A stretch of DNA of 64,000 nucleotides from Monoplex corrugatus. Lineage: Eukaryota > Mollusca > Gastropoda > Littorinimorpha > Ranellidae. The position numbers were made by a program, and so were the translations under genes. Position 1 is the stretch's first letter; the number at the start of each line of letters is the position of its first letter. The stretch covers positions 35,087,167 through 35,151,166 of the forward strand of contig JAPXFY010000026.1 in the NCBI GenBank assembly GCA_030674185.1, in the 5' to 3' direction. Below the pieces are notes generated by a model. That model saw only the letters and a list, made by a program, of their open reading frames with translations, ran no database searches and was not told the DNA's origin. Shown here in pieces: positions 22,550 through 34,637 of this stretch.

Positions 22550-25500
22550 TGTTTTTAGTCAATAAGTCATATATGCTTAGGTCTATGAGTCAGTTGCTCT
22601 CACACACACACATCAAGATAGATATAATATAGGTCTGTGTAAATGTATGCGCAGATATGGGCTTATAGTTATACTGGTATGTGTACACTTTCACACACAC
22701 TCACACATATCTAGATAGATATAGATCTATATAAATATATGCACAGATATGTGCATATACTGGTATGTGTACACTTTCACACACACGCACGCATGCACAC
22801 ACGCATGCATGCATGCATGCACGCACGCATGCACGCAGCAACGCACGCACGCACGCAGCACGCACGCACGCACGCACACACACACTTTCTCTTACACACA
22901 CACACTTTCTCTTACACACACACACTTACCACACACACACACACTGTGTGCACATACACACAAGAGCCAATCTGAGAGAGAGATCAATGTATAATAGAGA
23001 GAAAGATATAGTCAGTAGAGTAGTATTGATGTGTGTGTCAGTGGGCACTATACGTTCCCTGAGTGTCCGGTCTGTGTACTTGCACCACAGGGCCGATCAC
23101 TGCCGGGGACAAGCCTAATGGAGACATTGAGGCCTGCACAGCAGTCAAGCAGGAAGGTTTAGAGCCTCCGGGTTGCTGTGCAGAATGGGTGACCTTGGTT
23201 GAAGCAAGGACCGGCCTGTGACAGTTTGTTTTATTGGAGGCACATGGAACAGGTGCAGCAGTTCCGGAAACCATGTTTGGGCAGGCCATCGAGGCAGAGT
23301 CTGCCCGCACCTTCCGCAGAACTTTCCCAGTTAGGGGAACGGAGGGAAGGCGTAGCCCGACAGGATGGACGGAGCATTCCACGGGCCAAGCCAAAGGATC
23401 TGGGACTGGAAAGACCTACAGATGAAGGCGGCGGTGGAATCTGGTGGCAAACAGGTCCACTTGTGAATTGGACCACGCTGCCCACACTGGCTGCAGAACT
23501 GCACATACCAGTGCCTGTTCTAAGGGAAGAATCCTGTGGGAGCTGCGGACGGAGGCCGCAAGTATGTTCATCTTTCCCGGGACATGCATCGCTGAGATCT
23601 GAAAGGATTGTTCTACACACCAGAGTGGAAGCTGTTCAGCTCTCCAAGACAAGGAGTGGGAGCGAGCACCCTTTGCTTGTTGATGTAACAAGCCATAGTA
23701 GTGTTGCCCGTGTCGATGCGAACATGTTTTCCCTTAAGAAAGGGGAGAAAGTCTCTGGGGGCTTGAAAAAACTGCCTCCAGTTCCAGAATGTTGATGTGA
23801 CAGGAAAGGAGGTCTTGTGACCATTAACCTGCTGCTGTTAGCAGGCCCACGTAGGCCCCCCACCCGGATTAGGACGCATCCGTGAACAAGTCCGCTGAGG
23901 AGGGGTGTGTGTGATATGGACTCCCTGGACCGGGAGTGCCATTTGCTCACTGATGATTGGTCCCAAGCAACCCTGGGGAAAAGCCCTGAACTGGAAGAAT
24001 CGGTTCCTCGAAACGAATTGGAGGTACGTCCTGTCCCTTGGGTGAATAAAGAGATGGGAATACGCATCTCTGAGATCAATGGAAATCCCCCAGTCGTCCG
24101 GGAGCAAGGCATCACAGATGGACCTAGGGGTTTCCATCTGAAAGTGTCTATGTGTCGGGACAGACTGCCCACAGGGGGGGGGGGGGGTGCTTGCCCTAGC
24201 TGAAGGAGGCGCAAAACGTCTCCTGTGGAGGCCCCTGGAAGGTGGGGGAGCCGCCAGAGCAGGGCGCTTTGCCGCGGGCAAGCGGGACCAGAGTGAAGGG
24301 CGAGGTCCCTCCTGATTTCGTCCTGACTCTTGATAGTGGCCTGCATGTGGGTCCCGAAGAGGGAACCAGACCTATGTGGCACAGCTCTCGAGGAAGCTCT
24401 GGCAGATGAAGAGCGGGTGACCAAAGATGGTAAGAGTACTGCATTTGGCCTTGACAGGACTGAATTGAGGTACAATCTGGCGAAGGGCATTGGTTGAGTG
24501 CTTGAGGTCTTTTCGCCATGGAGTGAATGGAAGCAACCATTGCGGGAGAGACAGGTGACTGACACTGTGACAGAGAGAAGCGGGCTCGTAGTCTGGGTCC
24601 TGAAGAGTGGACACCAGACCACACCCAAGAAGGAATCCACCACTGGATCCACTTCCAGACCCCTCCTGGCCGTCTCCTCCCAGTTTGCCAGGCAGCGCTG
24701 CGAGAGGGAGATATGCCGCTGCTGGGCCTGAGACCTCTCTTGCGCTAAGAGGAGGTTATCATGTGTGAGGGAGAGTGGCGACTCTGGAATGGCCTCATGG
24801 ACCGTGAGGACCACTCTGTGGAAAGGGAGTTTCTCTGGCCTCAGGAATTTCCCGTAAGCCAGAGCTCCAAGGAAGTCGGGCACAGAGCCTGGAAGGATGT
24901 CCTGTGCCTCAGTGCCCCTCACCTTGCTATGGGCCCTCCTCACCGAGTCAGCCACCAAGCCTGACTCTTTTAGGAAAGGGGAGGCTGGGGCTGGAAAATT
25001 TCCTTTTCTATAAATGATGGTGTTGCAGAAACTGATCGACAGTTGTGAGATAACAGTGATTTACTGACAGAGATCCTATCAGTCATAAAGCAAAACAGAG
25101 CAAAAATAGAAGTCACCAAGATTGACAGTATTAATGGTTACAAATATTCTAATAATTAATGTATTAATACTGAATGAAAGTAAATTTTATATGGATGAAT
25201 AAAGACCTTAATCATTGTGAGATATTTGAATAGTAATTTGATTATAATAATAGTGATAGACTAGGCCTAATACTACTATTTATTGCTAATATTAGTGGCC
25301 TGCAGGAAACTGGTGAATAGGGTAAAGGAGTCAAAAGGATATGTTTTTGCTTTGCTAGCATGGTTGACAATGCAGGAAGCTGCTGGACAGGGTGCGGGAG
25401 CCAAAGGGTTAAGATAGCAACAAAACAAACTAAAACTAAACAAGGTTCGTGGAGGTTTGTTATGTCTATACACATTAATGCAGGATAGGCCTAAACACAG

Positions 25501-26071
25501 TTGGGCACACACACATCAGTGTGAATAGGTCTGCCTATCATTTAAATAAAAACAAAATCTTAGTTAAAGCATTCATCAAAATTGTCAGATCTGTCTAGAC
25601 CCATTTTGAATTTGTTTTGTTTTGTTTATTTGAAAAGAAGTTTTAGTGTAATGATACTAAATTCAGAAGTCCAGCATGATTGTGCAACAGATCATCATGC
25701 CTTTGAATATTTGCTGTTTTATCTTTTTTGTGTTTTTCTACTGACAAAAATATATCAGCAAGGATCCCTCATGGGGATGTCAAAGGCTCTTTCACTGTAA
25801 ATAGTATCCCCACCTTCTGGAAATTCTGTGCTGGAAATTGCCTCTTTTGATCTGTCAGTGTCACTCGCTTTGTTTCTGCCTTGTTCCTTTGCTGTCTGTC
25901 ATTTCTTCCTGTCATTTTCTGCCTTGCTGATTCACTGACATATGTGCCGGATAAAGTATTATACATACAATGATACATATAATGCATTTTTGGCTGTAAG
26001 GAAATGTGATGTGCAGAAGCAGTTTTAGTAGTTTAGGTATCTGCTAATGTATCTATCTATCTATCTATCTG

Positions 26072-26104
<33 letters not shown>

Positions 26105-26123
26105 ATATCTGTCCATCCATGGC

Positions 26124-26217
<94 letters not shown>

Positions 26218-26366
26218 TTGCTCACCTTTACAGTTTACATTTGTATTCAGGTATCGTTTTTTAAATCATGGGTGATAAATTGGATGGAGTGGTCAATCTC
26301 AATGCCAGGGGCATATCCTTAAATTATGTGCATGAATGCGTTGATCTGTGTACTTGATTTTTTTGC

Positions 26367-26447
<81 letters not shown>

Positions 26448-29400
26448 ATTCTTCTGTGAGGCATGGTGTACATTTGAGATGGTTATAGACCTGATATGGC
26501 TTTGCTCGGTCAACTGGGCTCTAAGCAACAATTTATAACAATAGCATTAGCAATCAACAAGAAGATTGTTGTGCAAGTGTACATGTACTGGGGTGTGTGA
26601 CACTACATGGCCAGTACCCAGTGTCCTTTACCATCTCTAGAGTAATCTGTGCATTTTGATTTGTGCTAGATTTGCGTAGTTATGAAACTTTAGTTTTATC
26701 CAATTTGACAATCAGAAGTCCAGAAGTTGATAATGAGAGACACCAGACTTTCAAAGTACAGCCACCTGTCTCTGCAAATTGCTGAATCACCAAGACTGAC
26801 AAACAACACAAAACAAGCTTGTATTTCGATAATCAGTGTAAACATGTATACCAAATTTTACACACTATCATTTGAAAAATGCATTGTCTTAATTGTGGTA
26901 TTAAATGAAGCAAATACTGTGATAGGTTCAGATGATATGACCAAAAGAAAACAGTCAGTCGACAGTGATAAGTCAGGTGTTCATTGTTTGCAATTACTGC
27001 CAAAGGCACGGACAACAGATGTCACACCTACTGTCAATAACTTGGCTTAAATTTAAAATGGTTTTTGATACCTTAACCTGCACCAAATTTGACACATAAG
27101 AAGAAAAATGCATGGTCTTATTGGTGATTTAAAAAAAAAAAGGAAATGCTGCCTTTCAGATAAGTTTGGGGAATGCGGTTCTAAACACCTTGCTTCACAG
27201 TACGACTGACATGTCAGCAACTGACTGTAAGCTCATGCATATGTCCAGGTCGTCATGGGAACAGTACAGACTTTCCGGACTGAGATTGGTAATGTCAGAC
27301 TCATGAAAACATTTTGAAACAAAGAGCAGTTGCTTGGCTAGAGTGCTGCCATGCCAGTCACAGTCTTTCTTGGAACTTTCCGAGTTTTCGTTAATGCGTA
27401 GTCGTTGATCGTAACATACCTAGATTCTGCACATGGGTCACTGCCCTCTGTTTAGAGCTGACTAAACGCAATGGCCTTTCGCTTTTAATGTTGCTCATGA
27501 TCTTTCATTTAAGCCTTTGATCCCTGCATTCAATCTGCCATTTCCACAAACTTAACCCTTTGATTCCCTAACCCTAACCACCAGCTTCCTGCAGGAAGTG
27601 GGTGGATAGGGTTAGGGAGTCAAAGGGTTAAGTTTTTGCTTTGCTTGCATGGTTGACAATGCAAGATGGTGGTGGACAGGGTGCAGGAGTTAAAGGATTA
27701 ATGTCACTCATGGTCTCTTCGACACGTGTCTGTATTGGTATCTATTGCATAACATTACACTTTACAGAATGCAGGTGACCAGTGTAATTAACGATGTGGA
27801 GGGGACTTAACGGGCATAGTGGTGGAGGATGGCCAGCTCCTTCATTAGCGGGGATCGTGTTATTACTTATGGAATTCTGCTCTTTTGTAATTGTACTAAT
27901 TGTAGTGTCCAGAATTTGAAGGTGTAGCCAGGTCTCAACCACTTGTACAGAAAAAGATGGTGCAGAGTTGTTTCCTGCTGTCTTGGAGGATCAGGTCACA
28001 CGGGAGGTCGATATTCTGCAGCAGCCTTCATGTCATTGTTCGTTCTTTAATTTAACGTCTTTTCACTATAAGTGTGTGCTGCCTGGGATGTGAGATTTGT
28101 TGTCCCCTGTGACGAAGTGTGATGCATTTTGTCTGAACTCTCTCCAGAATTTCAATGTCCTTTTTGGTATGGGGGTCCCGTATGGTGGTGCCGTATTCCA
28201 GGACATTGCAAACAAGTGATGTGTTCATAAGTGCAGGCTGTTGGGCAGTGATGGAGGTTTCATCTCTAAAATCTCAAGGTCCCTTGTGATAGACTACAAG
28301 ACATTTGTTTATGCATGTTTATATGTGCGTGTGTGTGTGTATTTAAAATGTGTGTGTGTGTGTGTGTGTAGTTGAGAGAGAGAGAGGGGGGGGGGTATTC
28401 ACTGCTGCCCTTTCCCTCATCCCCATTGTCATTGCATGACTGATAATTTAACACTGTGTGTATTATAGTTCTTCTGTTTTCTTCATATTGATCGAGGTTG
28501 ACATACAAATGATACATAATTTGTTTAACATGTGCCTGCCTCTTTCACTCATGATGATTTTTTGAATTTTTTAAGGCTCTTGTGAGATGAGGCGCTATAC
28601 AACAAGAAGAACAATTATTATTATAATTATTATAAGTATTATTATTATTATCACTATTAGTATTAGTATTATTATTATTGTTCTTTTGTTGTTATTATCA
28701 TCATCATGATTATTATTATCATTACAGATCTCATTAAGTGATTAACATTCATTACTGTTGTGTCAAATTATTACAACCAGCCTGTGTCAGAGCCTTACTT
28801 TGAGGTCTTCTGACAAATATACGAGTTCTCAGTTCTTTTGAATATTCTGTTCTTTACACTTTAAATTTAACAAATTGAAACAGGCACAGTATTTGATAGT
28901 ATATTTTGTACGCTTTGTTTCTCAAATAAAACTACAGACATGTGCTGGTAAATCATACTTCAAAGTATTAGGAAACATGCGTTCAATATAAATCATAGTC
29001 AAGTCTGTGAGTAGTGTGAGTATGAGAATATGACTTCTCTTTTATTTGTTATGCTTTGTTTTCAAGCTCCTTATGTGTAGTTTCTTTGTTTAAATTTACA
29101 TAATAGTGACATTTTTTTTGAAAAAATCCCCCCCCACCCCCCCCCCCCCCCCCCCCCCACACAGAAACCTGTGTTATCATTAGAATTTTACTCTTTTTCT
29201 AGTAATTTTTTTCACTACTAAGATTTTACTCTTTTTCTAGTACTTTTTTCTCACTACTAAGTACAAAAACAAAATTTACTCGTGACAATAAAAGAACAGT
29301 ATCATAAGCAGATTTGTAATTAAAAACTGTCATACACGCTTGCATGACTGGGTATGTAAACAGCATCTTCACTGGAATCGTAGTTCATGTATAAGAAATA

Positions 29401-32400
29401 TGACTAGCTTTGACATTGTCCTGCGGGAGGCCTCAAAGTGAGTTACATGGTGATTTAACCCTTTGACTCTTGCACCCTGTCCATCAGCATCCCGCATTGT
29501 CAACCATGTTAGCAAAGCAAAATCTGAACCCTTTCACTCCCTCAACCTATCCACCACCTTTCTGCAGGAAGCTGGTGGATAGGATGAGGGAGTTAAAGAG
29601 TAAAGTTCTTGCTGTTTGTGGATAAGGTGCAGGTAGTCCTGTGTAACCTGTATGATTTAAATAACCATTAACCGGTCACCCCTAGCACTGCCCTGAGCCA
29701 GTCACCATTACGTCACACGCAGTGAAACTTCGTTGGTCAGTGTGTGTGTGTGTGTGTGTGTGGTTTTTTTTGGCGCAGATTTTCATATGGGTGCATTTAT
29801 AACAAACAAACAAACAAAAACAAAACACAAAAACAAAAAAAAACAAAAACAAACAAACAAAACCACCCCAGCACAGATTGATAGAGGAAAGAACAATCTT
29901 TATCTTCATGACAACAACTTTGTCATTTGTGTTCATTTGCAAGAATATTTGACTGATAAACATGTGCAATTTTTCCACTGACTGACACAATTCCCGCATT
30001 GCTGAAGAGAGGCTGCCGGTACCTAAATAAAGCATTAAACATAACTGACAGCTAAAGATATTCTGTTACGGACCAAACCTACTTGTGGCAAAGGGTAACC
30101 CTGTATAATAATAGGTCTTAAAGAAAAAAAAAAGTTGTGTATAAGTGTACATGGGATTGACAGCCTGTAGATGAAAAACAAACTTTAAAAAGAATCATAA
30201 CAACACAATCACTTCGTGGAACACTTGTCACCCCCTCCTCTCACCTGCCAACATCTCCCCCCCCCCCCCCTTCCAATTCTTGAGGGATGCTGGAGGCTCT
30301 TTCATTTTTTCAGAATGTGAAAAATAATATAACTACGTGGTGGAAATTGACTCTTTTCTTTAAAATACTTTGTTACAGAGTTTTGTTTGTTTGTTAAATT
30401 TTGGTGTCTCTTTTTTTTTCTTGCCAGTTAACCCAAATCTATTTTTTAGAAGAAATTTTGGGTATTTTGGTTTTTCTCCTACTTGCTAAAAATTGGAGTA
30501 TGCTGAATGTTGCCTATACAATGTGGACCAACTGTACACATGTCCAAGCCATTACAATCGTGCCCCATTCTTTAAGGGAGGGGTGGTGGGAAACAAACAA
30601 AACAATCAACTGTTGACACATTGCTTGAAAAAAATGTGCACAAAGAAAATGAACACAGTCCGGAGGCTTGGTGAGTGGATGGGTGGAATGTTATCTGTGG
30701 AATAGATAAATGAAGGAATAAATACATAAATAAATAAATTTTATACAAGAGACTGTGACTGTGGTTGATACTTGAAAATCTCAGTATTTGAGAACTAACA
30801 TTATAAGCTCATGATCTGATAATGTCAATCATTGTTAAATTGCAAATGGAAATTTCTGTAATGAGCGCTTGCTTTAAATCATAAACACAGTGTTTCAGAC
30901 TCGCACATTCACACATGCTTCCGCAGACACCTGAAATGGAACACAGATTTGATTTGATAAGGGTATGATGGTGATTATTATGAATTTTGTGCAGGCAAGG
31001 AGTATTACCTCAACATCAATACAAAGGAGAGCCAGTGGGACCCACCCACTGAGGCAGCAGAGAGAAACAGTGACAAGGTGCAGTCTTCCCACATTCTGAT
31101 CAAACACAAGGGCTCACGGCGACCTTCCAGCTTCAGGTCGGTGAACATCACACGCAGCAAAGAGGAGGCCATTGAAATTTTAAAGGGTAAACTATAATTG
31201 ATGTTGATAAATGTAATTATGTCAGTTAAGACATGAACGCTTAACCTTTGACTGCTAAAAGTATTTTTAATTTTTGAAAAACAACAATAACAGCAAAATC
31301 AAATAGTGCTGAAAAGTGTGAAATTACGTTGTTGATTGTCCCACCCTGGAAAATGAATGGAAGAAACAGTTACATTATGTTCATTGTTGTCAGGATGAGT
31401 CTGTGTATTGGGGTAATTCCCAGTCATGGAAGGATAACAAGATTTTAAGAAATGATCATGCCCCATACCTGTCAGTGTACTTGGTAGATTGTAATCCTCA
31501 TCAGGTCAATCAGAATCACTTGAGTCATTGTTCAGTTGATCAGCATCACTGCCTTCACCTGATCAACATCACTACCTTCATTTCCTAACATGTTTTTGTC
31601 ATCTCTATTGTTGCCATGGTGCAGCAAATCGAAAAAAGTTTTAACCACCTCTTCTGCAGCGTACGTCTTGGCAGCCATGGTGACATGTTCAACAAATTTA
31701 TGTTTCACAAAATCAAGCCAAAACTTGCTGAGAAATTGTTTTCAAATATTCTGCAAGGCAGTTGCCATTTGCAAGGAAATGAACAAAAGCATGTGACCAG
31801 CTAGAGTAGTAGTTATGTAATGACCGCTGAACTGTGATTATACCAACAGTTAGGATTGAAAGGTTTTAACACAAGTGAATTACTAATGTGAGATCGGCCT
31901 AGTATAAATGTAATGTTGTTGATACTGTGTATTATATGGTTTATCTTTTGAATTTTCAAATCGATGTGGATTTGCCATATTTCTACAGAATCTAAGGTTC
32001 TCTGTATTATTAGTAGTGCCTTAGAAATGTCTGTTCTACAGAGAGACTGAAGAAGCCAATCAGTTATCAGTTGTGCTTGTTTTGCAAAGCATTGGTTTAT
32101 ATATGTATACATATTTTAATTAAAGCAGTTTCTCTATTGTTTCAACTGCTTCAGATAGCTCGAACAAGGCATAACAGTTGATTTCTTCTCTGGTGAGATA
32201 AGATACTAAGCTTCCAAATTGAGCACTCAGAAAAATTACCAAGATTTCATTTTGTTCTCAACTGAAAGTATTAAATTTGATACCTAACAAATGTTCACAT
32301 GTCAACCATCAGCATCATTGAGTTCAGCGGTAGTTCCCACTGGAGATGTCACACATCTCCCTTCTGTTTACTCACCTTCTGTTTACTCAGTCTTGACTTC

Positions 32401-33075
32401 CCTGTGCTACTTTGTAGATTTTCAAACGGCTATGTTGGTGGTGACCTTCTTATAGGAGGTGGGTAGTCTGGCTGGACTTCTTTTGGCCTCAACATCTCCT
32501 TGCATCGTGTGGGATTGTGTTGGTGTTGTGGGTTGGATGAAGTCAGAAAGCGCTCGAAAAAATATTGGAATTGGATTTTGTCTTCATGATGGTGGGCAGA
32601 TGATTTCTTTGGAAACGGTGATTGGAATCATTGTACAGGACGTGCACAGCGCTTCCAGAAAGCAGTGGTAACTACTGGACATGTATATGCCAAAAGATGT
32701 CACAGCATAACAAATGCTAATGAATATTATCTATTATGTATCTCAAAAATGAGTTTAGAGACATTTTGTTCTAGTTAGTTTGTTATAGATGAATTAGAAG
32801 ATTTTACGCCTCAGCTGGTATTGCAGTAACACCATTGCATTTTTTTCTGTCTAGGTATTCGTGAACAGATTGATTCAGGTGTAAAAACATTTGCGGAAAT
32901 GGCTGAGCAACACAGTGACTGCAGCTCGGCCCAGAGAGGAGGCGACTTGGGACCATTTGGTCGTGGACAGATGCAGAAGCCATTTGAAGATGCTACTTAT
33001 GGTCTCAAAGTGGGTGAAATGTCTGGGATTGTAGACACTGACTCGGGTGTACATATCATACTGCGCACTGCTTGA
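20890..33075 (+). CDS. PIN1: Peptidyl-prolyl cis-trans isomerase NIMA-interacting 1 (PIN1), three coding exons
   Basis: Joined exons 20890-20938, 30995-31186 and 32855-33075 encode 153 residues. PIN1 binds phosphorylated Ser/Thr-Pro motifs through its WW domain and isomerises the bond, mainly in the nucleus, in cell-cycle and signalling proteins. Visible here: a WW domain at residues 4-34 with W8, Y20/Y21 and W31; a short linker (about seven residues shorter than human); and a parvulin PPIase domain from about residue 44. In the PPIase domain, the residues matching human H59, K63, R68, R69, C113, M130, Q131, F134, S154 and H157 are H49, K53, R58, R59, C103, M120, Q121, F124, S144 and H147. 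Both introns are phase 1 and follow GT/AG. Intron 1 is about 10 kb and intron 2 about 1.7 kb. No frame damage, so it is probably functional. Confidence 0.95.
21953..22011. repeat. (CA)n microsatellite
   Basis: About 58 bases of CA in PIN1 intron 1. Confidence 0.95.
22494..22553. repeat. (GT)n microsatellite
   Basis: GT tract with one CACG interruption. Confidence 0.93.
22776..22962. repeat. (CACG/CATG)n and (CA)n microsatellite
   Basis: Repeated GCATGCACGCA units then CACA with three ctttctctta spacers. A preceding duplicated segment (tggtatgtgtacactttcacacac at about 22675 and 22761) shows local tandem duplication of about 86 bases. Confidence 0.9.
23050..24970 (-). mobile_element. DIRS-like retrotransposon remnant, RT core deleted
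   Basis: On the minus strand, the region from about 24950 to 24300 is gag-like and unrecognised. An RT N-terminal part follows ([20 protein letters not shown], then [10 protein letters not shown], about 24070-23960). About 60 bases later the RNase H start appears (DLFTDAS, an in-frame stop, [10 protein letters not shown], about 23890-23830), then PGKMNILA and [11 protein letters not shown] (about 23590-23440), then a segment like that before the tyrosine recombinase (about 23394-23100). The spacing shows that the part of the RT carrying the YLDD-type active site is gone, and no tyrosine recombinase is present. It is GC-richer than its surroundings. The 440-codon ORF at 23636-24958 is mainly a wrong-frame reading of this element. 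Confidence 0.72.
25299..25412. mobile_element. TTAA nested-palindrome MITE, partial copy
   Basis: Only the right half is present: cctgcaggaaactggtgaat, then gttttTGCTTTGCTAGCATGGTTGACAA and GGGTGCGGGAGCCAAAGGGTTAA. It is truncated at the palindrome centre. Confidence 0.75.
25758..26535 (+). mobile_element. SINE-like family A, full copy with two (GT)n expansions
   Basis: Starts gatgtcaaaggctctttcactgtaaatagtatccccac and ends ggttatagacctgatatggctttgctcggtcaactgggctctaagcaacaa. It matches the copy at 38425-38965 block by block. Relative to that copy it has gained a CTAT tract (26051-26105) and two GT tracts (26129-26215 and 26369-26445) at positions where the others have short T or TTTC runs. 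Confidence 0.75.
27509..27701. mobile_element. TTAA nested-palindrome MITE copy
   Basis: Diverged left arm starts ttaagcctttgatccctg. The inner palindrome is centred at gcttcctgcaggaag (27582-27596). The right arm is full (tttgctttgcttgcatggttgacaa) and ends ggagttaaaggattaa. The left arm is of the collapsed type. Confidence 0.75.
28036..28265 (-). mobile_element. LINE RT fragment with LINE 3'-tail motif
   Basis: The minus strand reads [20 protein letters not shown] then [12 protein letters not shown], the post-RT region of a CR1/jockey-like LINE. At its 3' edge (28036-28070) sits the ttcgttctttaatttaacgtct motif shared with 5138 and 7353. Confidence 0.6.
28615..28730. repeat. (ATT)n-rich tract
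   Basis: ATT/ATC-rich trinucleotide stretch. Confidence 0.8.
29455..29645. mobile_element. TTAA nested-palindrome MITE copy (opposite orientation)
   Basis: Left outer arm is full (ccgcattgtcaaccatgttagcaaagcaaaa) and the right arm is collapsed (gttcttgctgtttgtggataagg), the mirror image of the copies at 8286 or 48746. The central palindrome is at about 29563-29580. Confidence 0.75.
30995..31186 (+). CDS. PIN1: PIN1 exon 2 (end of WW domain, linker, start of PPIase domain)
   Basis: Acceptor gtgcag before 30995 and donor GTAAAC after 31186. It encodes residues 17-80 plus one base, including [17 protein letters not shown] and SRRPSS. Confidence 0.95.
31187..32854 (+). other. PIN1 intron 2
   Basis: About 1.7 kb and mostly featureless, with a LINE fragment near 32.3-32.5 kb. 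The acceptor is ttttttctgtctag, with a strong pyrimidine tract. Confidence 0.9.
32290..32500 (-). mobile_element. RTE-like LINE 3' fragment
   Basis: Shares catcagcatcat.gagtt, then ggaggtgggtagtctgg and cttttggcctcaac.tctccttg with 3278-3425, the 3' part of the decayed LINE at 3.3-5.0 kb. No readable protein. Confidence 0.45.
32855..33075 (+). CDS. PIN1: PIN1 exon 3 (PPIase domain and stop)
   Basis: Encodes residues 81-153 and ends at TGA 33073-33075. It contains [22 protein letters not shown] and [10 protein letters not shown], the conserved parvulin core. Confidence 0.96.
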
Positions 33076-33685
33076 ATGAATTGGGGCAAGCCATGGAGTA
33101 AGGGTTTTTTGATGATTTTGTTTTTTGTAGTCTTTGTCATTGATTTTTTTAAAGTGTGACAATGGAATTGAAATAATGAAAAATGTAATGCAAGCGTGTT
33201 ACAACAAATCTGCCCATTGGACATAAAGGAAGATGCTTTTTTTACATAATGCTTTTTTTTTCTTATCTATTCCTGTGCAAGGGAACAGAGCTGTGCTCAG
33301 TCATACTTTTTGTTACTTCAGACTCAAAATTATACCCACACCCAAGGATTGTTTGTGAATGAAAGGCATTGTTTATTCTGAGATCTTTGAGGCACATAAG
33401 GTTTATGAATGTTCAATGTGTGTGTCATGTTTAAAGCATGTTTTCCATTGTGATGTTGTGTTGAAACATCCTGTAAATGGAAGCACTGATACCTTTTTGA
33501 GTAGCGTTAAGACTCAAACTTTGTCATAGATTTGATTGATTGCAGATTGTTCTTGTTTTGCTCATCTCAGCAGTACAGATGCTCTTCCTGTCTCACTGAC
33601 ACAGGTCCTCGATTTTTTCTTATTCTTGTGTATGAGGCATTGTATTTTCATCTCTGAAATCTTGTGGAAATGTGCTTTCTGACAA

Positions 33686-33691
33686 AATAAA
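33686..33691 (+). terminator. Candidate PIN1 polyadenylation signal
   Basis: AATAAA 611 bases after the stop codon, in an AT-rich context with T/GT-rich sequence after it (tttttttggttctgtg). It is the first canonical signal seen after the stop. Confidence 0.5.
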
Positions 33692-34085
33692 AAAATTCGA
33701 CTGATAATTTTTTTGGTTCTGTGAAATAGTCTGCTGTTTGTCAGTCTGTTGATCTCATAGCAGATGACTAAATTTCGCTGAGGGGGATAAATCCAGTATC
33801 ATTTTCTGCTAGAGTCACTTCAGGTGTTTTTTGTTTGTCAGGTGCGGCCTGTTTTCAGAACTGATTGCAAAACTTTTGAAGAGTGTGACCTTGTCTCAAG
33901 CCGATCTTCTGTGAAGAGGGTCTGCCGCAACAAAAACGTTTGACAAAGACTGCAAAAATAAGCGATGTTAGGAGTGGATTTCACGAAAAATTGATGTCCT
34001 GGAAATGAGCACTTGGCTTTCAAAAATAACAGAGGCTGGCATAATCTACTGTGTCTTGTGCCGCTGCAATGTCAGTTAAAAATAA

Positions 34086-34637
34086 CTATAGTTGAGCAGG
34101 CATCCACAAACTTTCAGACCATTTCAAGTCGAAGAAGTACCTATAGTTGAGCAGGCATCCACAAACTTTCAGACCATTTCAAGTCGAAGAAGTACCTATA
34201 GTTGAGCAGGCATCCACAAACTTTCAGACCATTTCAAGTCGAAGAAGTACCTATAGTTGAGCAGGCATCCACAAACTTTCAGACCATTTCAAGTCGAAGA
34301 AGTACCTATAGTTGAGCAGGTATCCACAAACTTTCAGACCATTTCAAGTCGAAGAAGTACCTATAGTTGAGCAGGCATCCACAAACTTTCAGACCATTTC
34401 AAGTCGAAGAAGTACCTATAGTTGAGCAGGTATCCACAAACTTTCAGACCATTTCAAGTCGAAGAAGTACCTATAGTTGAGCAGGCATCCACAAACTTTC
34501 AAACCATTTCAAGTCGAAGAAGTACCTATAGTTGAGCAGGCATCCACAAACTTTCAGACCATTTTCAAGTCGAAGAAGTACCTATAGTTGAGCAGGCATC
34601 CACAAACTTTCAGACCATTTCAAGTCGAAGAAGTACC
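34086..34637. repeat. 55-bp tandem array, ten units
   Basis: Unit starts ctatagttgagcaggcatcc; starts fall at 34086, 34141, 34196 and so on every 55 bases. Units differ by a few single changes (c/t in 'gcaggtatcc', g/a, and one extra t near 34564). Such homogeneity suggests recent expansion. It is downstream of the likely PIN1 poly(A) site. Confidence 0.95.

Larger units (their letters stand above)
20939..30994 (+). other. PIN1 intron 1
   Basis: About 10 kb of non-coding DNA. It contains CA and CATG/CACG microsatellites, a DIRS-like remnant, three TTAA palindrome copies, one full family A SINE-like copy, a LINE fragment, an ATT tract (28620-28730) and poly-C runs. The 3' end has acceptor ttttgtgcag at 30994. 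Confidence 0.85.

Noticed and set aside
23636..24958. 440-codon minus-strand ORF
   Set aside because: It is the longest ORF, but the recognisable RT, RNase H and later motifs are in other frames of the same DIRS-like remnant, so this frame is not the protein.
31240..31265. Another TTAA palindrome copy (cttaacctttgactgc)
   Set aside because: Only the first 15 bases resemble the family; there is no palindrome or right end.
34086..34637. CRISPR-like array
   Set aside because: Units are contiguous and identical with no unique spacers, there are no cas genes, and the genome is eukaryotic. The same holds for 36285-36610 and 41720-42730.
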